From assembly GCA_035524095.1 (NCBI GenBank), contig DATKPK010000122.1:1-23464 (forward strand): a stretch of DNA of 23,464 bases. Reading direction: 5' to 3'. The notes under the pieces are model-generated. The model had not been told where the DNA came from. It searched no databases and saw only the letters and a list, made by a program, of their open reading frames with translations. Origin of the DNA: DATJUF01 sp035524095. Lineage in GTDB: Bacteria; Desulfobacterota; Binatia; Binatales; Binataceae. Positions 9,928 to 18,445 of the stretch are shown here, in pieces. Within the stretch, counting starts at the first letter, position 1, and each line of letters begins with the position of its first letter. Position numbers and translations under genes: made by a program.

Positions 9928-10468
9928 TCCTGTCGTCACAAAGACGCTTTGAGAGGACAACGTCTAACCGGATTTTGCCAGTCATGGCACCGGATGTCGA
10001 ACAAACCCGCGACCGGTTTGCTAGTACAGTCCGGCGTGCGATGGCCCAGCCCTTTTGACTTGGCGTGTGGCGCGAGTCGCCCATCACAACATCCCCTGAG
10101 GCAGCAAATTCGGCGCTGTGCGCGGAGCGACGGCAGGCGGCAAAATATTCAACTTTGGCTCCCAAAGGATAACCGAACCGACTCGCCGCTTGATCGCGCC
10201 GACCGCTACCCGTAAACTCCTGCCAGCCAATCATGGCTGGACGCGCGCGCCGGATTCCGCGCCGCGGCTCCCCACGCCAATTAGAACCAAACGTTCGGCT
10301 TTCCGAACCAGAATCCAATGGTTCTGAAAATGGAGCGTTTCTGTTTCACTCAGAACCTTTGTTCCCGGCATTGCCGGAGGCGTTCCGCTGGTTTCGCGAC
10401 GAACCCAACTACGCTGCTGGCCAGTCGTTCTCCCAAAATGAAATTTTAGGCGTCACAGGGCCATCGGC
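9928..10468. other. Gene-free region with several inverted repeats upstream of the desaturase
   Basis: No supportable gene lies here. It is the divergent region between the secreted protein (leftward) and the desaturase (rightward), so it should hold both promoters. Inverted repeats are visible: CCAGCC/GGCTGG around 6 bases (10223-10240), GTTCGG/CCGAAC around 4 bases (10293-10308), GGTTCTGA/TCAGAACC around 22 bases (10320-10357) and CCGGC/GCCGG around 3 bases (10365-10377). Several share a GAACC/GGTTC core, as does TTAGAACCAA at 10281. They are better operator or RNA-structure candidates than terminators, because none is followed by a T-run. I cannot assign -10/-35 boxes. Confidence 0.5.
10320..10357. 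promoter_or_regulatory. Inverted repeat GGTTCTGA...TCAGAACC upstream of desaturase
   Basis: Two perfect 8-base arms (10320-10327 and 10350-10357) flank 22 bases and lie about 110 bases before the desaturase start. Related GAACC/GGTTC words lie at 10283-10287 and in the GTTCGG/CCGAAC hairpin at 10293-10308. The clustering suggests a repressor or activator site, but no regulator gene is in the window, so this is only a candidate. Confidence 0.35.
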
Positions 10469-11338
10469 GTGAGGGTGCAAGCGCTCCTGCGTGTAGAGTC
10501 TTTTGCGACGCAGCCTGAAGGATTGTCGTGGCCATGGTGGCGCACCACGCCCCATGACAGAGCCGTTCTGCCGTGGGTCGCCCTGATCCACGTCACGGCG
10601 ATCGTAGGCCTGATCCTGTTTCCGTTACCGGGCTGGCGGATTTTCTTCGGCGCTCTCGCGCTGGCTTGGATCGGCGGGATCGGCACGACCGTATGTTACC
10701 ACCGCGCGATCGCGCATAAGGCCTTGCAACTCAACCCGGTGGTGCGCGGAATCCTGATATTCTTCGCGATGTTCAACGGGTCGGGCTCACCGATTAGCTG
10801 GGCAGCCGGTCATCGGGTGCATCACGCTAACGCCGACACACCGGAAGACATCTCGAGCCCGGTTATGCATGGCTTCTGGTGGGCGCACCTTCGCTGGCTA
10901 TGGCAAGTCGAGGCCCCTTCGGCCGAGCGTTATTGCCCTGACCTCGGAAGTTTCGCGTACCGGATGTGGCAGCCGATACAACCTGCAATTCTTACGCTGT
11001 CCTATTTCTGCGGTTTGTATTTCGGTGTCGCAGCCTTTTTCTGGCTCGGAGCGGTTCGTCTAGTCTTCGCGCTGCACGCCCAGTGTTTCGTTAACAGTGT
11101 ATGTCATACTCAGCCCGGAACCCCGCTCGGTGAGGATTCGAGCCGCAACGTGCGATGGCTGGCTTTGATGCAGTTCTTCCAGGGCGAAAACTGGCATCGT
11201 AATCATCACGCTCGCCCTGCCCTCGCGCGGTTGGGATGGAACTGGCGCCAGCCAGATGCCGGTTATCTTATCATCTGCGTGCTCGAAATGATGGGCCTCG
11301 CCAGCGATGTACGGCGGGCGCGCCGCTTCAAGTCGTAA
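10469..11338 (+). CDS. Membrane fatty-acid (acyl-CoA, delta-9 type) desaturase
   Basis: This is a 289-residue integral membrane di-iron desaturase that inserts a cis double bond into a saturated acyl chain using O2 and electrons. The three histidine boxes are intact: HRAIAH (78-83), HRVHH (115-119) and HRNHH (243-247), plus the fourth-ligand region FVNSVCH (His213). Paired hydrophobic segments at about 35-75 and 172-200 fit the usual four membrane spans. Length and the HRVHHANADTPEDISSP segment resemble bacterial stearoyl-CoA-type desaturases, which omit the fused cytochrome b5. The start is GTG 10469, with another GTG two codons on; an in-frame TGA lies at 10439 and no strong ribosome site is visible. 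The downstream arylsulfatase starts 150 bases later on the same strand, with no obvious terminator between. An oxygen-using enzyme implies at least partly aerobic growth. Confidence 0.92.
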   Translation: MRVQALLRVESFATQPEGLSWPWWRTTPHDRAVLPWVALIHVTAIVGLILFPLPGWRIFFGALALAWIGGIGTTVCYHRAIAHKALQLNPVVRGILIFFAMFNGSGSPISWAAGHRVHHANADTPEDISSPVMHGFWWAHLRWLWQVEAPSAERYCPDLGSFAYRMWQPIQPAILTLSYFCGLYFGVAAFFWLGAVRLVFALHAQCFVNSVCHTQPGTPLGEDSSRNVRWLALMQFFQGENWHRNHHARPALARLGWNWRQPDAGYLIICVLEMMGLASDVRRARRFKS

Positions 11339-11488
11339 GCGGCAAGACACTAGCTCAAATCGGCAATCGAGAGCCGGTTCTAACCTCTCTCCGATAAGAC
11401 CAAAGACCAATATACGCGGCGTTGCCGACCTATCATGATAGACGGCTGGTTGCGCGTGCTTGGGTGCGCTCAGTTTCCGGGAGTAGCG

Positions 11489-13918
11489 ATGATACAAGCA
11501 AGAAAGCTCTACATCACGATTTGGATTCAGTTGGTATTGGCGATCGTCGTAGGCATTGCGTCGGCATACGCGCAGGAAGCTGACCGGACGCAATTGCCGA
11601 TACCGGACGTGCAGTACAAGTATCCCGGTAAAGTTCCGCTGGACGCGCGCGATGCCAAATTCCCGCCGATAGAACAACTCAAGCCGCCGCAAGGTGCACC
11701 CAATATAGTCGTCATCCTGCTCGATGATATCGGCTTCGGCGCGCCCAGTACGTTCGGCGGCGGCATCAACATGCCCACGCTCGATGCATTAGCGAAAAGC
11801 GGCCTCCGCTACACTCAATTCCACACCACCGCGCTCTGCTCGCCGACCCGCGAGGCGCTGCTCACGGGCCGCAATCATCACTCAGTCGGGATGGGTGCGA
11901 TTACCGAATTAGCGACTAGCGCTCCAGGCTACAACTCGATCCGGCCGAATCAGGCCGCGACTATCGCTGAGATATTAAAGCTGAACGGCTATAACACCGC
12001 GGCATTTGGCAAGATGCATCAGACGCCGGCCTGGGAGGTGAGTGTTTCCGGACCGTTTGCGCGATGGCCGATCGGCGATGGCTTCGAGAAGTTCTATGGC
12101 TTTCTCGGTGGTGAAACGAATCAATGGGCGCCGATGATTTTCGACGGGGTGACGCATGTCGAGCCACCACATACGCCCGGCTACAACTTCATGACCGACA
12201 TCACTGATAATGCGATCGCCTGGGTGCGCTTTCAGCAGACCATGACACCGGGCAAGCCCTTCTTCATTTACTTTGCACCCGGCGCGTTACACGCTCCACA
12301 CCATACCCCGCAGGAATGGCGCGACAAATACAAAGATAAGTTCGACCAGGGATGGGACAAATACCGCGACCAAACGCTCGCTCGTCAGAAACAGCTCGGC
12401 CTTGTGCCTCAGGATACTCAGCTGGCGCCGTGGCCTGACGGTGTCAAGCATTGGGACCAACTCAGTTCCGACGAACAACGTGTCGCCGAGCGGCTGATGG
12501 AGAACTATGCCGGTTTTGGCGAATACGCTGACTACGAAGTGGGCCGACTGATCGATGCGCTAAAGCAGTTGGGCGTCTACGACAATACTTTCATTATCTA
12601 TATAGCTGGCGATAACGGCATGAGTGCCGAAGGTGGCCTCAACGGTACGCTTAATGAGATGGCCTCCTTCAATGGCGTTCCGGACAGCACCGCGAACATG
12701 CTTGCTCATCTCAACGAAATCGGCGGTCCGAACAGTTTTCCTCATATTCCAGTTGGATGGGCTCTGGCAGGTGACACTCCGATGCCGTGGACCAAGCAGG
12801 TGGCGTCCCATTACGGCGGAACGCGCAATGGGATGGTGATTTCATGGCCCGCCCGCATCACTGATGGCGGTGGTATCCGCACCCAATGGCATCACGTCAT
12901 CGACGTGATGCCGACGATTCTTGAGAGCGCGAAGCTGCCGGCACCTAAGCTTGTCGACGGCGTCAAGCAGAAGCCGATCGAGGGCGTCAGCATGCTCTAC
13001 ACCTTCAACAATCCGAAAGCTCCGACAAGGCACCGTACGCAATACTTCGAAATGTTCGGTAATCGCGGAATCTATCACGACGGTTGGACCGCGGTTACTC
13101 GTCACGGCATTCCGTGGGATATCGGCGGGAACTTTCCAAAATTCACTGCCGATAAATGGGAGCTTTACAATACCGACGACGATTTCAGTGAATCGCAGGA
13201 TCTCGCGGCGAAATATCCGGCCAAGCTTAAGCAGTTGCAGCAACTCTTCCTGGCTGAAGCCACTAAGTACGACGTTTTACCTCTAGATGATCGGCGCGTC
13301 GAGCGCTTCAATCCGGTGCTCGCCGGACGGCCTTCGCTTATGTGGGGGCGCACGTCGTTGACGCTCTATCCGGGAATGAGCGCACTGATGGAGAACGCGA
13401 CGCTGGATATCAAAAACCGCTCGCATAGTGTCACTGCCGAGATTGAAGTTCCGCAAGGCGGCGGCGATGGTGTGATCATCGCTCAGGGCGGGCGCTTCGG
13501 CGGTTGGTCTCTCTACATGAAAGGCGGCAAGCTCAAATACTGCTACAACTGGCTCGACCGGGAGCGCTACACGATTGAATCAAAGGATGTGCTCGCTCCG
13601 GGTAAGCAGGCCGTCAAATTCGATTTCAATTATGACGGCGGAGGTATCGGCAAAGGCGGCACGGTTAGCCTCTATGTAAATGATCAAAAGGTTGGAGAAG
13701 GCCGAGTCGACCGCACTGAAGCATTCATCTTTTCAGCGGATGAGACCGAAGATGTTGGCGAAGACTTAGCAACGCCTGTAACCGAAGATTACAAGGAAGG
13801 CGACAACAAGTTTAACGGCACTATCGATAAGATCACGCTCGCGATCACGCCGCCGCCGGCCGCCGTCGATAAGGCCGAGGAACGCGAGGACGCGGTAATT
13901 GACGAAGAGATGAACTGA
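11489..13918 (+). CDS. Secreted arylsulfatase (formylglycine-dependent sulfatase)
   Basis: This is a type I sulfatase of 809 residues from ATG 11489, where GGGAG lies five bases upstream; an earlier in-frame ATG at 11435 would add 18 residues without a ribosome site. The N-terminus is a signal peptide (IWIQLVLAIVVGIASAYAQE), so the enzyme should act in the periplasm or outside. LLDDIGFG (about 77-84) supplies metal-binding aspartates. ALCSPTREALLTGR carries the C-x-P-x-R motif with Cys near 117, the residue converted to formylglycine. AGDNGMSAEG supplies further metal ligands. The roughly 170-residue C-terminal region is beta-rich and looks like an extra carbohydrate- or lectin-like domain seen in large arylsulfatases. 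It would release sulfate from a sulfate ester. No formylglycine-generating enzyme is in the window. It converges on the cytochrome gene 29 bases away. Confidence 0.93.
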   Translation: MIQARKLYITIWIQLVLAIVVGIASAYAQEADRTQLPIPDVQYKYPGKVPLDARDAKFPPIEQLKPPQGAPNIVVILLDDIGFGAPSTFGGGINMPTLDALAKSGLRYTQFHTTALCSPTREALLTGRNHHSVGMGAITELATSAPGYNSIRPNQAATIAEILKLNGYNTAAFGKMHQTPAWEVSVSGPFARWPIGDGFEKFYGFLGGETNQWAPMIFDGVTHVEPPHTPGYNFMTDITDNAIAWVRFQQTMTPGKPFFIYFAPGALHAPHHTPQEWRDKYKDKFDQGWDKYRDQTLARQKQLGLVPQDTQLAPWPDGVKHWDQLSSDEQRVAERLMENYAGFGEYADYEVGRLIDALKQLGVYDNTFIIYIAGDNGMSAEGGLNGTLNEMASFNGVPDSTANMLAHLNEIGGPNSFPHIPVGWALAGDTPMPWTKQVASHYGGTRNGMVISWPARITDGGGIRTQWHHVIDVMPTILESAKLPAPKLVDGVKQKPIEGVSMLYTFNNPKAPTRHRTQYFEMFGNRGIYHDGWTAVTRHGIPWDIGGNFPKFTADKWELYNTDDDFSESQDLAAKYPAKLKQLQQLFLAEATKYDVLPLDDRRVERFNPVLAGRPSLMWGRTSLTLYPGMSALMENATLDIKNRSHSVTAEIEVPQGGGDGVIIAQGGRFGGWSLYMKGGKLKYCYNWLDRERYTIESKDVLAPGKQAVKFDFNYDGGGIGKGGTVSLYVNDQKVGEGRVDRTEAFIFSADETEDVGEDLATPVTEDYKEGDNKFNGTIDKITLAITPPPAAVDKAEEREDAVIDEEMN

Positions 13919-13947
13919 GAAAGCTTCCTGCTTAGTTGCAGTCTTCG

Positions 13948-16260
13948 TCACGGCTGCGATGAATCACTGGCTTCTAGTTCTGACAGGCGCTTTGCAAAAG
14001 GTTCTGCCTTCGCCACCTTGCCCTGAGCGCGATAATAATCGACTAATGCTGCCAGCGAATCGCGATCATAAGGATGCTGGGCAACATCACTGTCCAGCAC
14101 TTGCAATGCCTTGTCTGTCTGTCCAGCGTCGTTGAGCGCTACAGCGTAGACATAGGCGAACCGCGCATTCGCTGGATCTAGCTGGGTAGCTTTCGCGAGA
14201 TAGCCGAGCGCCTCTCGCTTTCGTCCTTGGCGGATCATGGTTAGGCCGAGTGCGTACTGTAGCGACGCGTCATCGGGCGACCTGACGATCGCATTCCGCA
14301 AGACACGTTCGCCATCACTATCTTGTCCGAGCGCACGGTCGAGATCAGCCAAATTCACCGCAGCTGGCGCGAAGGACGGATCAAACGACAGCGCGATTTC
14401 CAGTTCCTTCCTGGCCTCATCAAGATGCTGCTGCTTGGCGAACAGCAGGGCCAGATTGACGTGGGCCTCCGGACGGTCAGCATTCAATTGCTGAGCGGCA
14501 ATATATTCATTCGTGGCCTTGGCGAGCGCGATCGCTGTATCTTCAGGCATTACGCTCTCCGGTGTACCAGCTAACGCTTCGGCAGCTTCAATGCGTACCG
14601 CGCGTACTGGATCGCTAAGTAGCCGCAGGGCATTCGAACTCTCGCTTAAGCGTGCATCAAGTGCACTTGATGTAGCACGCCGAACTAGAGCCGAAGCATC
14701 TTGTGATACGTCATTCATCAGTGGCTCGGCGCTGGCGTTTGAATCATCGGCCAACAGAGTAAACGCAGTCGCGCGAGCAATGGCCGGCTGTCCATGCGCC
14801 GCAATCAACTGAGTAAGCAAACCTTGGGCGTCCGGCGCTCCAATCCGCCCTGCATCTATGGTTTCGGCGAATTGTTGGAAACCCTTAGGTTCGCCTCCGT
14901 ACCATTTCAAGACTGAAGCTACGGCCCAAGCAGCGCTTTTATCGCGATGACACTCGTTGCAGGCATTAGGCACACCCAGCTTTACCGAGAGATCCGGACG
15001 CGGAATACGCAGGCTATGATCGCGCCGCGCATCGATGATCATATAGGTTCGCGTAGGCATATGACATTCGACGCAACGTGAGCCAGCCGATCCGATTCGG
15101 TGAAAATGATGTTGTGGCGAATCGTATTTTGACGCAGCATGACATTGAAGACACACGGCATTATCTTGGGCGCGAAGGTTGAGACTGTGCGGATCATGGC
15201 AGTCGCTGCAACTCACCCCCGCATGGAACATTTTACTTTGAATGAACGAACCGTACTCGTAAACTTCGTCCTTGATCTGGCCATCGGGAAAATAGAGAGT
15301 CTCGTCGAGAAGTGCAATACGATAATCATCACCGGCAGGCTGGCCGTGAACGTAGTCTTCGTGAATCTCGCTTCGGCGGGAGTGGCAGCGCGCGCATAAT
15401 TCGATTTCCCGCTCCGAAGTGCGAATTTTACTGCGCACAGCGTTGCCAGTTGCAGGAGCGATCTTCCAATTCACGCCTTTGCGTTCGTCAAACGCAATGA
15501 GCAGACCTTTATCAGGGGGTTGGCTTCCCCAGTCGTTGCGGCGACTCGCCCAGGCAACATGATTAGAACCCGGCCCGTGACAGGCCTCGCAGGCCACATC
15601 AATCTCGGCATAGGATGAAGCAAAGCTTCGCGTTTGAGGATTATAGTTTTTGCGGAAATTGGTCGAATGACAGTCTGCGCACATGAAATTCCAGTTCTGA
15701 CCTAGCCCGGTCCAATGCAGAGGCCCGCCCGCCGCATTCAACTTAGGATCAGGATAAAGATCAAACCATCTCTGGCCTCCGCTAGCACGAGAACGGCTAT
15801 CCCATGCGATTCCGAAGGCTTGGAGGCGTCCACCCGGTAACTCAATTAAGTATTGCTGAAGTGGCGCAACCCCGAAGGTGAATTTGATTGGATAGTCTTG
15901 GAGGACGCCATCCGGTCCGTCGGTGCGTACTATGAATTCGCCGCGGCGGCGAAAGAAGTGGTCGGTAAGAGACCCGTGAGCCACTGCCGCATTGTTGAAA
16001 TCGCCGAGCACGGTAGCGGCGTTAGCCGATTGCATCGCTAGCTGATGATGCGATCCCATCCAGAGCTTGACTTCGCGTTGATGACACCGGGCGCAGGCCT
16101 GAGAACCAACAAAAGCCGCAGCCGCCTTTGGATTTCCTGTGCCGGGTGCCGAACTTTTTAGAGCGGCCGGACTCGCGCGCAACCCAAAAACTCCAGCAAC
16201 GATAAGCGCCAGCACGCCGGAGATGATTGCCCGCGTTGCTTTGCGTATCCTCAAGACCAC
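13948..16260 (-). CDS. Octaheme c-type cytochrome with HEAT-like and TPR regions
   Basis: This is a 770-residue exported protein with a signal anchor near residues 10-30. Eight CxxCH heme sites are visible near residues 56, 194, 224, 289, 351, 370, 396 and 434, spanning an N-terminal cytochrome region of the c554/multiheme type. Extra histidines between them (for example HSLRIPRP and HHFHRIG) may be distal ligands. About 480-580 resembles HEAT-like helical repeats, and about 590-765 reads as tetratricopeptide repeats (EAHVNLALLFAKQQHLDEAR and later units), a protein-binding scaffold. The likely role is periplasmic electron transfer or a multiheme reductase/oxidase partner; the reaction is unknown. 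The start is GTG 16260 without a clear ribosome site. It is the last gene of a same-strand run after the VOC and DUF1329 genes, 57 bases from the latter. Confidence 0.9.
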   Translation of the reverse strand: MVLRIRKATRAIISGVLALIVAGVFGLRASPAALKSSAPGTGNPKAAAAFVGSQACARCHQREVKLWMGSHHQLAMQSANAATVLGDFNNAAVAHGSLTDHFFRRRGEFIVRTDGPDGVLQDYPIKFTFGVAPLQQYLIELPGGRLQAFGIAWDSRSRASGGQRWFDLYPDPKLNAAGGPLHWTGLGQNWNFMCADCHSTNFRKNYNPQTRSFASSYAEIDVACEACHGPGSNHVAWASRRNDWGSQPPDKGLLIAFDERKGVNWKIAPATGNAVRSKIRTSEREIELCARCHSRRSEIHEDYVHGQPAGDDYRIALLDETLYFPDGQIKDEVYEYGSFIQSKMFHAGVSCSDCHDPHSLNLRAQDNAVCLQCHAASKYDSPQHHFHRIGSAGSRCVECHMPTRTYMIIDARRDHSLRIPRPDLSVKLGVPNACNECHRDKSAAWAVASVLKWYGGEPKGFQQFAETIDAGRIGAPDAQGLLTQLIAAHGQPAIARATAFTLLADDSNASAEPLMNDVSQDASALVRRATSSALDARLSESSNALRLLSDPVRAVRIEAAEALAGTPESVMPEDTAIALAKATNEYIAAQQLNADRPEAHVNLALLFAKQQHLDEARKELEIALSFDPSFAPAAVNLADLDRALGQDSDGERVLRNAIVRSPDDASLQYALGLTMIRQGRKREALGYLAKATQLDPANARFAYVYAVALNDAGQTDKALQVLDSDVAQHPYDRDSLAALVDYYRAQGKVAKAEPFAKRLSELEASDSSQP

Positions 16261-16317
16261 TGGGCAATCATTAGGACCATCTCTTATGTGTATCCCTTAT
16301 ACTAGCCCAGCTCGCGT

Positions 16318-17652
16318 TCAGCGCATAACTTGGTCTAAGCCGCCGGGCGTGGTATAGCGCTCCAGGTCCAGATAGGACGGAGGCACATCGTCGTTAGTCA
16401 GGATATTATAGCCGTGGCCGTCATTAGGACCCTCAAAGGTTGCATGATGGCTTTGCAAATCCCACCAATGAGAGAACTGAGCACCGCTTGAGTTCTGCAG
16501 GCCAATGCGGGGAATTTTGGTTACGATAGGTTGCAACAATGCGACTTTCCATAGCTGCATTTTCGGATCATACAAATCCTGCCACAGCGGACCGTAGAAC
16601 TGTTGATCGACATACAGGATGCGTTTGCCGTAGCAATAACCAGAAGCCTTAGCGGGCAGCTTGCGAATGTCGAGTATGTAGGAATCTCGCAGTTCCCATT
16701 TACCCCAAGACGGCCTTGACCATCCGAGCGGCATGTCGTAGTCAGCGGGAAAATTCGCACCCGCCGAGCCGACATCCAATTGAGCGAGAATCTGGCGCGT
16801 GCCCAGCAGATCCGAACTGAAATCCGGGATCGTGCTGTCAAAGGCGAAACGATTATCATCAGGCGTCATTTCAGTCCCTGAACTTGAACAGCGCGCGGCG
16901 CTTGACAGGCGTTGCGTTCGCCGCATCGCCGGAACGAATAAGTAGACATCTTCAGGCCTGGTTAAATCAGTGTACTCGATTGTGAGGGTTGTCGCGTAGC
17001 GTTGCTGTTCCGGCTGTTCGATCATAAACCACGTAGTATAGAACTTTCCCTCAGCACCTGGGAAATTCTGCGGTGTGCCAGGATCCGTATTGTCGGAAAG
17101 CTGGCGTGCAACCCAGAGTCCCTTCACGCAACTGACATTATTGAAACCGTCGAGCGTGCAGAAGAAGCCCGGATTGTCTGGCGTGTTGACGGCGATATGC
17201 GGCATATACCGGTACCAAAAGTTGCCGAGTATCTTCCAACCCTTATGCGGTTCGTCCGGATTAGGAAACGGGACGCCGCCTTGATAACCAGTAATAGTCA
17301 GTCCGCCGTCGGGCAGTTCCACGACCTTCGTGCTCGGACTGTACTTCTCCGTTGCCGCGAGATAACCCGTTGGCAGAGGATTGATCACAGTTGGGCCGAC
17401 CGGCATTTGAACATCATCAGGCATCTTCCATGACGCTGTACCCTCGAACAGGACGATCATCCCGTCGGGCATGAACTGCCTATACTGCTGCCAATTCTGA
17501 GCGGTGATCATGGTGCCGGGCGCGATCGTTGCACTCTCAGCACCGCTGGCCGGGGCTTGCGTTCCACCGTTTGCTGCCGATGCAGTACCACTAGAGAGAA
17601 ATGCTGAAGTGACAATCAGGGAGATGTAATACAGGATACGAAATTCCTTCAC
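16318..17652 (-). CDS. DUF1329 family secreted protein
   Basis: This protein has 444 residues when started at GTG 17652, where GAGG lies five bases upstream and the signal peptide then begins KEFRILYYISLIVTSAFLSS and ends GTASA-AN. An earlier GTG at 17706 would add 18 residues ahead of the signal. The mature part follows the DUF1329 pattern: NWQQYRQFMPDGM, LFEG, WKMPDDVQMPVGPT, ATEKYS, LPDGGLTITGYQGGVPFPNP, then FWYRY. The family is predicted to adopt a LolA/LolB-like fold and is annotated as an outer-membrane lipoprotein-sorting-like protein. Its function is unknown, but such genes often sit in hydrophobic-compound degradation loci. No lipobox is seen. It lies between the VOC gene (93 bases upstream) and the octaheme cytochrome (57 bases downstream) on one strand, so the three may be one transcript. 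Confidence 0.87.
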   Translation of the reverse strand: MKEFRILYYISLIVTSAFLSSGTASAANGGTQAPASGAESATIAPGTMITAQNWQQYRQFMPDGMIVLFEGTASWKMPDDVQMPVGPTVINPLPTGYLAATEKYSPSTKVVELPDGGLTITGYQGGVPFPNPDEPHKGWKILGNFWYRYMPHIAVNTPDNPGFFCTLDGFNNVSCVKGLWVARQLSDNTDPGTPQNFPGAEGKFYTTWFMIEQPEQQRYATTLTIEYTDLTRPEDVYLFVPAMRRTQRLSSAARCSSSGTEMTPDDNRFAFDSTIPDFSSDLLGTRQILAQLDVGSAGANFPADYDMPLGWSRPSWGKWELRDSYILDIRKLPAKASGYCYGKRILYVDQQFYGPLWQDLYDPKMQLWKVALLQPIVTKIPRIGLQNSSGAQFSHWWDLQSHHATFEGPNDGHGYNILTNDDVPPSYLDLERYTTPGGLDQVMR

Positions 17653-17745
17653 GTTCGCCTCGTTCGAAACAACATTTGCCACGAGGAGTCGCAGCAACTC
17701 AGCCACACTTATCGCCCGCCGCGACCAGCGGGCCGATATCTATCA

Positions 17746-18144
17746 TTAACCCTTATATTCTTGTCTCAGCTCGATCATATTGCCGTCGGGATCTTCGAGC
17801 CAGATCTGCTCGCCGACGAGCCGCAATGTATCCTCGTCCATCGGAATGACGTCACGCGCGGAGCTCGGATCGACGAATCGTACGCCCATCTCAGTCAAGG
17901 CGGCTTTGGCTTCTTCGATATTTTCGACTTCGAGCGCCATGTGTGGACGCCGAGGATCGATCTTTCCCTCGGGCGCACGCTCACCAATCAGATGGAGTTG
18001 ATTAGCGCCGATGCTCAGCCATTCGCCAGGAACACGGGTCTTTGGCCGAGGAATTTTTTCGAGTCCCAGAATTTTCTGGTAGAAGTTCCGCGCGCGATCA
18101 ACGTCGGTTACGATCACCGCCACATGATTAATACTCTTGACCAT
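17746..18144 (-). CDS. VOC (glyoxalase/bleomycin-resistance/dioxygenase) superfamily protein
   Basis: This is a 132-residue single-unit VOC protein starting ATG 18144, chosen because AGGGAG lies seven bases before it; an upstream in-frame start at 18237 adds 31 residues with no similarity. Two beta-alpha-beta-beta-beta modules are visible. Probable metal ligands are His7 (SINHVAV), His68 (RPHMALEV) and Glu125 (DGNMIELRQ), the usual pattern of a metal-dependent VOC enzyme. DPDGNMIEL is a family hallmark. Possible roles include lyase, isomerase/epimerase (such as methylmalonyl-CoA epimerase-like), or ring-cleaving dioxygenase of small type; sequence alone does not decide. It heads the same-strand run VOC, DUF1329, octaheme cytochrome, and faces away from the cyclase gene. 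Confidence 0.9.
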   Translation of the reverse strand: MVKSINHVAVIVTDVDRARNFYQKILGLEKIPRPKTRVPGEWLSIGANQLHLIGERAPEGKIDPRRPHMALEVENIEEAKAALTEMGVRFVDPSSARDVIPMDEDTLRLVGEQIWLEDPDGNMIELRQEYKG

Positions 18145-18445
18145 CGCCCATCTCCCTGACGGATTGAGTCGTCGCAGCGTAGCGCTGACCTGGCGTAAAG
18201 CACAACGGCTGACACCTCCCAGGACCGCACGCGGCAAACGAAGTCATCGCTGTACGAATAACTCTTCGGGACACCGCTCCTATCTATTTGCAGCCAAGCC
18301 GCCTCAAGCACGGGCGTTCCATTTGAGAACGCTCGCAGGTGCTCGATGCGGGCTTGTCGAAATCGTGCACTTATGCGATGTCCTAGGCACTAAGTAAAGC
18401 CGGGGCGGCGGTCGACTGAGAGCTAACCCGCAAAGAGTTGGAAGC
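18145..18445. other. Divergent intergenic region between VOC and cyclase genes
   Basis: About 300 bases separate the two divergent starts and should hold promoters for both directions. I find no gene. The one clear element is the inverted repeat GCGTTC/GAACGC at 18314-18332. The cyclase has GGAAG just before its ATG (18436-18446), and the VOC gene has AGGGAG on the opposite strand. I cannot assign convincing -10/-35 boxes. Confidence 0.45.
18314..18332. promoter_or_regulatory. Candidate operator, GCGTTC-7-GAACGC
   Basis: Two perfect 6-base arms, GCGTTC (18314-18319) and GAACGC (18327-18332), are separated by 7 bases. The total length of 19 bases is typical of a dimeric repressor site. It lies in the divergent VOC/cyclase region, 114 bases before the cyclase start and 170 before the VOC start, where one regulator could control both directions. 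No regulator gene is present in the window. Confidence 0.35.
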
